A stretch of 9,766 nucleotides of DNA, from the NCBI GenBank assembly GCA_017646555.1, contig JAGCMG010000068.1, positions 1 through 9,766 on the forward strand, read 5' to 3'. The notes under the pieces are model-generated. The model ran no database searches. It saw nothing but the letters and a program-made list of their open reading frames with translations, and had not been told where the DNA came from. Position 1 is the first letter of the stretch. Each line of letters begins with the position of its first letter. Position numbers and translations under genes: made by a program. Positions 5,775 to 9,766 of this stretch are shown here, one piece after another. The stretch comes from Clostridia bacterium. Its GTDB lineage: Bacteria > Bacillota > Clostridia > Christensenellales > Borkfalkiaceae.

Positions 5775-8700
5775 TTATTCTTTTACAATCGTTACGGTTG
5801 CTTTTGAGCCGTTTACGTCAATCTCTTTAGTAAAGCCGTCTGCCGTACCTTCTTCAACAGAAACTGCTAAAACTACCGTTGCAATTTGTTCCGTGCCTTT
5901 AACGAACGCATCTAAAGCGTCGCCTTCAGCAGTAAAGTATAACTTAATTTTATCCGTTACGTTAAAGCCCGCGTCTTTACGCATCGTTTGAACTTTAGAA
6001 ACGATTTCTCTAATATCGCCTTCAAGTTTTAATTCAGGGGTGATTAAAGTATCTAAAACTACCGTTATGCCATTATCTGAAAGTGATGCAAAACCTTCTT
6101 TACTTTCGGATGAAATTAAAAGGTCGTCAGCAGTAAAGGTGATATCTGCGCCGTCTAAATTCACGGTGAAAGAACCTTTTTCTTTAACTTCCATAACGAG
6201 CGCTGTGCCGTCGCAATTTGCTAAATAGTTTCTAATTGCGCCAAGTTTTGCGCCGTATTTTGGACCTAAAGTTTTAAGTTGTGGTTTTACCGTATATGAA
6301 ATAAAGTCGGTTGCTTTATTTAAATATTCAAGTTCTTTAACGTTAAGTTCGTCTTTAGCGATATCAGCAAGCGCTTGCGAAAGTTCGGCTTGATTTTCAG
6401 CGCAAACGAACACTTTTTGAAGTGGTTGACGGTTTTTAACGTTGCTTGCGTTTCTTACTGCTCTACCTAAAACTACGATATCTAAAACCTTTTCCATACC
6501 TTTTTCAAGGTCTTTATCGATAAACGATTCGTCAGCCGTTGGGAAAGTGGTTAAGTGTACCGATTTAGGCGCGTCCTTATAAAAGTTAGGAACTAAATTT
6601 TGATAAATCGATTCTGCCATAAACGGTGTGTATGGTGCTGAAAGTTTTGCAAGCGTTGTAAGAACGGTATAAAGCGTGGTGTATGCCGAAATTTTATCTT
6701 CCGTCATATCCTTGCCCCAGTATCTTTCACGGCCACGACGAATATACCAGTTAGAAAGTTCGTCAACGAAATCTTGCATTTCTCTTGCACTTTCAAAAAT
6801 CTTGTATTCGTTTAAGCCCTTATCGATATCTTTAATTAAGGTGTTAAGTTTTGATAACACCCACTTATCCATAACGGAAAGTTTGCAATCTTTAAGGTTA
6901 TATTTAGACGGGTCGTAACCGTCGATATCAGCGTAAAGAACAAAGAACGCATAAGTATTCCATAAAGTACCCATAAACTTTCTTTGCGCTTCGGAAACGG
7001 CTTCTTCATAGAATCTTGACGGTAACCAAGGTGCTGAACCCGTGTAGAAATACCATCTTACTGCGTCAGCGCCCTGTTTATCTAAAATTGACCACGGGTC
7101 TACAACGTTACCTTTATGCTTACTCATTTTGATACCGTTTTTATCGTTAACGTGACCTAAAACGATACAGTTTTTAAACGGCGCTTTATCAAATAAAAGC
7201 GTTGAAATTGCAAGTAACGTGTAGAACCAACCACGAGTTTGGTCAACGGCTTCTGAAATAAAGTCGGCTGGGAAGTGCTTTTCAAAAAATTCCTTATTTT
7301 CAAACGGATAGTGGAATTGTGCAAAAGGCATTGAGCCAGAGTCAAACCAACAGTCGATAACTTCTTTTTCTCTAACGAAAGTACCACCACAGTCACAATC
7401 AAAAGTTATATCGTCGATATACGGACGGTGAAGTTCGATATCGCCGTCAATCTTGCCAAGTTCTTTTAATTCTTTTTTGCTACCGATAACGTGCATTTTA
7501 CCGCACTTGTTACAAATCCAAACAGGAAGTGGCGTACCCCAGTATCTATCACGCGATAAGCCCCAGTCGATAACGTTTTCTAAAAAGTTACCCATTCTAC
7601 CCGTTCCAATAGTTTCAGGCATCCAGTTAACCGAAGCGTTAGACGCTAATAAACGGTCTCTTACAGCCGTCATTTTGATAAACCACGATTCTCTTGGGTA
7701 GTATAAAAGTGGGGTATCACAACGCCAGCAGAAAGGATAACTATGGGTAAATTCCATAGTTTTGAATAAAAGTCCCTTTTCTCTTAACGCTTTGATGATG
7801 AGTTTATCTGCGTCTTTTACGAAAATACCAGCAAATTCACCACATTCTTCTGTAAGTTTACCAGCGCCGTCAACGAGTTTAACCGGTGGTAAATCGTATC
7901 TATCACCTACTTGGTGGTCGTCTTCACCAAAAGCAGGCGCAATATGAACGATACCTGTACCGTCTTCCATAGTAACGTAGTCAGCAACCGTTAAATAATA
8001 AGCCTTTTTCTTTAAAGTGTCTTTTACGAAATCAAATAATGGTTCGTATTCAGTATATTCGTATTCTTTACCGAGTTTTACCGATAAAGTTTCATAGTTT
8101 TCAAAGTATTTGCCTACTAACTTTTCAGCAAGAATATATTCCGTGCCGTCTTCTACTTTAATATTAACGTAGCTTTCGTTAGGGTTCATACAAAGAGCGA
8201 CGTTACTTGGCAAGGTCCAAGGCGTAGTAGTCCACGCAAGGAAATATTTATTTTCTTCACCCTTAACTTTAAAGCCAACAAAAACCGAAGTTTCTTTTAC
8301 GTCCTTATAGCCTTGCGCAACTTCGTGAGAAGATAAAGCCGTTCCACATCTTGGACAATACGGTACGATTTTATAGCCTTTATATAATAAACCTTTATCG
8401 GCGATTTGCTTTATTGCCCACCATTCCGATTCAATATAATTGTCGTCGTAAGTAACGTACGGGTTTTCCATATCAGCCCAGTAGCCAACACGGTCACTCA
8501 TTTTTTCCCATTCGCCTTTATACTTCCAAACGCTTTCTTTACATTTTTTAATAAAAGGTTCAATCCCGTAACTTTCGATTTGTGGTTTGCCGTTGATACC
8601 TAAAACTTTTTCTACTTCAAGTTCTACTGGTAAACCGTGCGTGTCCCAACCTGCTTTTCTTAAAACGTTGTAACCTTTCATAGTACGGTATCTTGGAATA

Positions 8701-8900
8701 ATATCCTTAATTACACGCGTTAAAATGTGCCCGATATGTGGCTTGCCGTTTGCTGTTGGAGGACCATCGTAAAAAGAAAATTCTTCCTTACCTTCGTTTA
8801 CGGTTAAAATTTGTTCAAAAATTTTGTTGTCTTTCCAAAATTTTAATACTTCCTTTTCCCTATCTAAAAAGTTTAAGGAAGTGTCAACCTTGTTATACAT
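5775..8900 (-). CDS. ileS: Isoleucyl-tRNA synthetase, type 2 (eukaryote-like class)
   Basis: Charges tRNA-Ile with isoleucine and edits valine mischarging; cytoplasmic class I synthetase, 1041 residues. In order: HIGH at 55-58 (PPTANGKPHIGHIL); cysteine pair CPRC 182-185; CP1 editing domain about 200-400 with WTTTPWTLPSN (223-233) and GTGIVHIAPAFGEDD (314-328); CWRC 391-394; CNKC 463-466; WGLSRDRYWGTPLP (446-459); KMSKH at 591-595; anticodon-binding helices after about 700. The KMSKH motif, a length above 1000, and a C-terminal tail with IREIVSKVQTMRKDAGF (about 964-980) in place of a terminal Cys-rich zinc finger mark the type 2 class. Start: ATG 8900-8898 is chosen because AGGAG (8913-8909) lies 8 nt upstream and the N-terminus matches the family; an ORF open to 9014 would run into the T-box. 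The leader is T-box controlled. Confidence 0.97.
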   Translation of the reverse strand: MYNKVDTSLNFLDREKEVLKFWKDNKIFEQILTVNEGKEEFSFYDGPPTANGKPHIGHILTRVIKDIIPRYRTMKGYNVLRKAGWDTHGLPVELEVEKVLGINGKPQIESYGIEPFIKKCKESVWKYKGEWEKMSDRVGYWADMENPYVTYDDNYIESEWWAIKQIADKGLLYKGYKIVPYCPRCGTALSSHEVAQGYKDVKETSVFVGFKVKGEENKYFLAWTTTPWTLPSNVALCMNPNESYVNIKVEDGTEYILAEKLVGKYFENYETLSVKLGKEYEYTEYEPLFDFVKDTLKKKAYYLTVADYVTMEDGTGIVHIAPAFGEDDHQVGDRYDLPPVKLVDGAGKLTEECGEFAGIFVKDADKLIIKALREKGLLFKTMEFTHSYPFCWRCDTPLLYYPRESWFIKMTAVRDRLLASNASVNWMPETIGTGRMGNFLENVIDWGLSRDRYWGTPLPVWICNKCGKMHVIGSKKELKELGKIDGDIELHRPYIDDITFDCDCGGTFVREKEVIDCWFDSGSMPFAQFHYPFENKEFFEKHFPADFISEAVDQTRGWFYTLLAISTLLFDKAPFKNCIVLGHVNDKNGIKMSKHKGNVVDPWSILDKQGADAVRWYFYTGSAPWLPSRFYEEAVSEAQRKFMGTLWNTYAFFVLYADIDGYDPSKYNLKDCKLSVMDKWVLSKLNTLIKDIDKGLNEYKIFESAREMQDFVDELSNWYIRRGRERYWGKDMTEDKISAYTTLYTVLTTLAKLSAPYTPFMAESIYQNLVPNFYKDAPKSVHLTTFPTADESFIDKDLEKGMEKVLDIVVLGRAVRNASNVKNRQPLQKVFVCAENQAELSQALADIAKDELNVKELEYLNKATDFISYTVKPQLKTLGPKYGAKLGAIRNYLANCDGTALVMEVKEKGSFTVNLDGADITFTADDLLISSESKEGFASLSDNGITVVLDTLITPELKLEGDIREIVSKVQTMRKDAGFNVTDKIKLYFTAEGDALDAFVKGTEQIATVVLAVSVEEGTADGFTKEIDVNGSKATVTIVKE

Positions 8901-8908
8901 ATATAAAA

Positions 8909-8913
8909 CTCCT
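8909..8913 (-). promoter_or_regulatory. Ribosome binding site fixing the ileS start
   Basis: AGGAG on the minus strand, 8 nt before ATG 8900-8898 and just past the T stretch of the leader terminator. It excludes the in-frame upstream ATG at 9014-9012, which lies inside the T-box leader and has no ribosome site. Confidence 0.85.
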
Positions 8914-8924
8914 ATAAAGATTTT

Positions 8925-8967
8925 CAAAAATAAAAAAACTCTTACCCTGCTTAAAGCATTGTAAGAG
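8925..8967 (-). terminator. Regulated terminator of the ileS T-box
   Basis: CTCTTAC (8967-8961) pairs with GTAAGAG (8945-8939), with an inner GCTT/AAGC stem, and runs into seven T followed by ATTTTTG. The sequence just upstream, CCGT and its neighbours, is shared with the antiterminator, so only one of the two structures can form, which is the T-box switch. Confidence 0.9.
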
Positions 8968-9175
8968 ACGGAATTACCGTGGTACCACTCTTTTTCGTTT
9001 AATGATAAACGCACTTAAAGTTCTTTAACGGAAACACCCGCAGTAAACTACTTGTTACCTTTCGTAAACCGTGCTAAAAGGTGATACCATTAAAACCCGA
9101 AGTTGTCGGCTTGCACCTACCCCGACTCTCTATAAACCCGATTTTTTTAACGGCGTGTCCTTTATCAAAGCATTT
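8925..9175 (-). promoter_or_regulatory. T-box riboswitch leader of ileS, Ile (ATC) specific
   Basis: Senses uncharged tRNA-Ile and then lets transcription continue into ileS. Seen on the minus strand: Stem I with AGAGAG and the conserved GGTGCAAGCC (9117-9108), whose apical stem pairs GTCGG with CCGAC. The specifier ATC is at 9085-9083, followed by a purine, in the context GGTATCACCTTT, and matches the GAU anticodon of tRNA-Ile. The basal stem pairs CCGT with ACGG. The antiterminator T-box AGAGTGGTACCACGG spans 8990-8976; its TGGT bulge (8987-8984) can pair with the tRNA end ACCA, which fits a discriminator A73. The competing terminator hairpin follows at 8967-8925. The 5' end is estimated from the promoter and is uncertain by about 10 nt. 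Confidence 0.95.
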
Positions 9176-9181
9176 TAATAT

Positions 9182-9210
9182 ATTTTATATTAATTTTTTC
9201 TTTTTGTAAA
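9182..9210 (-). promoter_or_regulatory. Probable promoter of the T-box/ileS transcript
   Basis: TTTACA (9210-9205), a 17-bp spacer and TAAAAT (9187-9182) on the minus strand fit a sigma-A promoter and would start transcription near 9175, just ahead of Stem I. The area is so AT-rich that alternative -10 boxes, such as TATAAA two bases away, are possible. Confidence 0.5.
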
Positions 9211-9248
9211 GTAAATTAAACGATTTTTAATAAATTGTCGCCGTTAAC

Positions 9249-9277
9249 TTGCTTTTTTTTTGAATTTATCATATAAT
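9249..9277 (+). promoter_or_regulatory. Promoter of the SRP RNA gene
   Basis: A perfect TATAAT (9272-9277) with TTGCTT (9249-9254) 17 bp upstream. The predicted +1 at 9284 is the first base of the closing helix of the SRP RNA, which supports the call. It is divergent to the ileS promoter, with 38 bp between the -35 boxes. Confidence 0.7.
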
Positions 9278-9283
9278 ACTATC

Positions 9284-9550
9284 ACCGCGCTAGGTGGGGA
9301 GTTAGCGATGCCCTGTACTTGCAATTCGCTTAGCAAGACTGAACTGTCCGCCCCGGCGTAATTTATTCCGTGCTGAATTTTGCAAGGAGTGTTGATAACA
9401 AGGTCTTATGCAACGGACCGCTGTGAACCGTGTCAGGATAGGGATATAGCAGCACTAAGCAGTTTAGTTCGTGTGCCATAAGGTAGCTTTGTAGGAGCCA
9501 CCTGCAATTTTACCGACGGGGTAGGTTGCGTCAAAGCGGAATGCGCGGTA
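9284..9550 (+). ncRNA. ffs: Signal recognition particle RNA, large Gram-positive type with Alu domain
   Basis: RNA scaffold of the signal recognition particle, which with Ffh targets nascent membrane and secreted proteins. About 267 nt. The ends pair: ACCGCGC (9284-9290) with GCGCGGT (9543-9549). The Alu domain is plain in GCTAGGTGGGGAGTTAGCG (from 9289) followed by ATGCCCTGTACTTGC, as in the Bacillus scRNA. The S domain has the Ffh-binding helix: GTCAGG at 9432-9437 and AGCAGCA at 9448-9454 form the conserved asymmetric loop. The tip is ATA, loop GGGA, TAT (9438-9447), where most bacteria have UCC-GGAA-GGA. The promoter upstream and the terminator at 9564 delimit it. There is no open reading frame of note across it. 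Confidence 0.96.
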
Positions 9551-9563
9551 CTTTTTAATATAA

Positions 9564-9594
9564 AACGCCTGCTTTTTGCAGGCGTTATTTTTTT
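9564..9594. terminator. Terminator of the SRP RNA gene, probably bidirectional
   Basis: AACGCCTGC (9564-9572), loop TTTTT and GCAGGCGTT (9578-9586) form a perfect 9-bp stem followed by ATTTTTTT. On the minus strand the same stem is followed by TTATATT, so it may also end the convergent gene whose stop is at 9618-9616. Confidence 0.9.
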
Positions 9595-9615
9595 ATGCTT
9601 TTAACACTATTTTTA

Positions 9616-9766
9616 CTATATCTTTAATAATCTTTTTACGTAACTTTCGTTATAATTTTTAGCGTCTAACATTACGAATACGTCTACACTCCCGAAATCG
9701 TAATCGGTAAAAGAATCGGACGACATTTTTGCGCCGAACCCCATATACGCTCTAATTAAAGTGGGC
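9616..9766 (-). CDS. C-terminal fragment of a possible GNAT/OlsB-like (hemolysin-related) acyltransferase (partial)
   Basis: The last 49 codons and a TAG stop of a minus-strand gene whose start lies beyond the right edge. The readable end contains PTLIRAYMGFGAKMSSDSF followed by DYDFGSVDVFVMLDAKNY. The pattern P.L...Y...GA, then a polar stretch, then D.DF...DVFV.L resembles the C-terminal end of the OlsB/hemolysin-like family of N-acyltransferases (GNAT fold), which attach acyl groups to amines such as ornithine. This is pattern recognition on a short piece, so the family is tentative; the reading frame itself is convincing and ends just before a terminator. Substrate unknown. Confidence 0.5.
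   Translation of the reverse strand, partial: PTLIRAYMGFGAKMSSDSFTDYDFGSVDVFVMLDAKNYNESYVKRLLKI

Noticed and set aside
8901..9014. In-frame upstream extension of ileS by 38 codons to an ATG at 9014-9012
   Set aside because: The extension overlaps the T-box antiterminator and terminator, has no ribosome site, and does not match the IleRS N-terminus. The start at 8900 has AGGAG at proper spacing.
1..9766. Mobile element, CRISPR array, toxin-antitoxin or phage defence genes
   Set aside because: No transposase, integrase, terminal inverted repeats, spaced direct repeats or toxin/antitoxin-like pair is visible; coding sequence and known RNAs account for nearly all of the window.

Overview
The window looks like a chromosomal segment of a low-GC Gram-positive bacterium, most likely a member of the Clostridia. 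This is inferred from four things seen in the sequence: an AT-rich base composition with consensus sigma-A-type promoters, strong AAGGAGG-type ribosome binding sites, a T-box leader in front of an aminoacyl-tRNA synthetase gene, and a long SRP RNA that carries an Alu domain. The standard genetic code applies: TGG encodes Trp, and TAA, TAG and TGA all serve as stops. I see no insertion sequence, phage gene, CRISPR array or tRNA.

Layout, left to right. (1) Positions 1-2442, minus strand, probably one operon read glnA, then a cyclophilin, then an AraC-type regulator that runs off the left edge. It starts from a good promoter at 2492-2519; the gene gaps are 22 bp and 1 bp. (2) Positions 2586-4377, plus strand, a compact operon of a PadR-type repressor, a membrane protein with an N-terminal HAAS/DUF1700 domain, and a membrane-anchored DUF4097 beta-repeat protein. 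The genes overlap by 4 and 1 nt, and a candidate operator brackets the -10 box. (3) Positions 4394-5712, minus strand, an RlmI/RlmK-like methyltransferase and methylglyoxal synthase (mgsA), each with its own TTGACA-17-TACAAT promoter. The methyltransferase mRNA is predicted to be leaderless. (4) Positions 5747-9210, minus strand, an isoleucyl-tRNA synthetase of the type 2 (eukaryote-like) class behind an ATC-specific T-box leader. (5) Positions 9249-9594, plus strand, the SRP RNA gene with its own promoter and terminator. (6) Positions 9616-9766, minus strand, the last 49 codons of a gene resembling the C-terminus of OlsB/hemolysin-like acyltransferases.

Most genes are housekeeping: nitrogen assimilation, protein folding, RNA modification, a glycolytic bypass, tRNA charging and protein targeting. 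I do not see a clearly undescribed multi-gene system. The part closest to accessory biology is the PadR-HAAS-DUF4097 operon, a recurring but poorly understood arrangement in Firmicutes, which here looks like a self-regulated membrane or envelope module. Other points worth a second look are the exactly leaderless methyltransferase promoter, a GSI-beta-like glutamine synthetase whose adenylylation tyrosine is a phenylalanine, the type 2 IleRS, and an SRP RNA whose Ffh-binding tip has an all-A/U closing stem and a GGGA loop.
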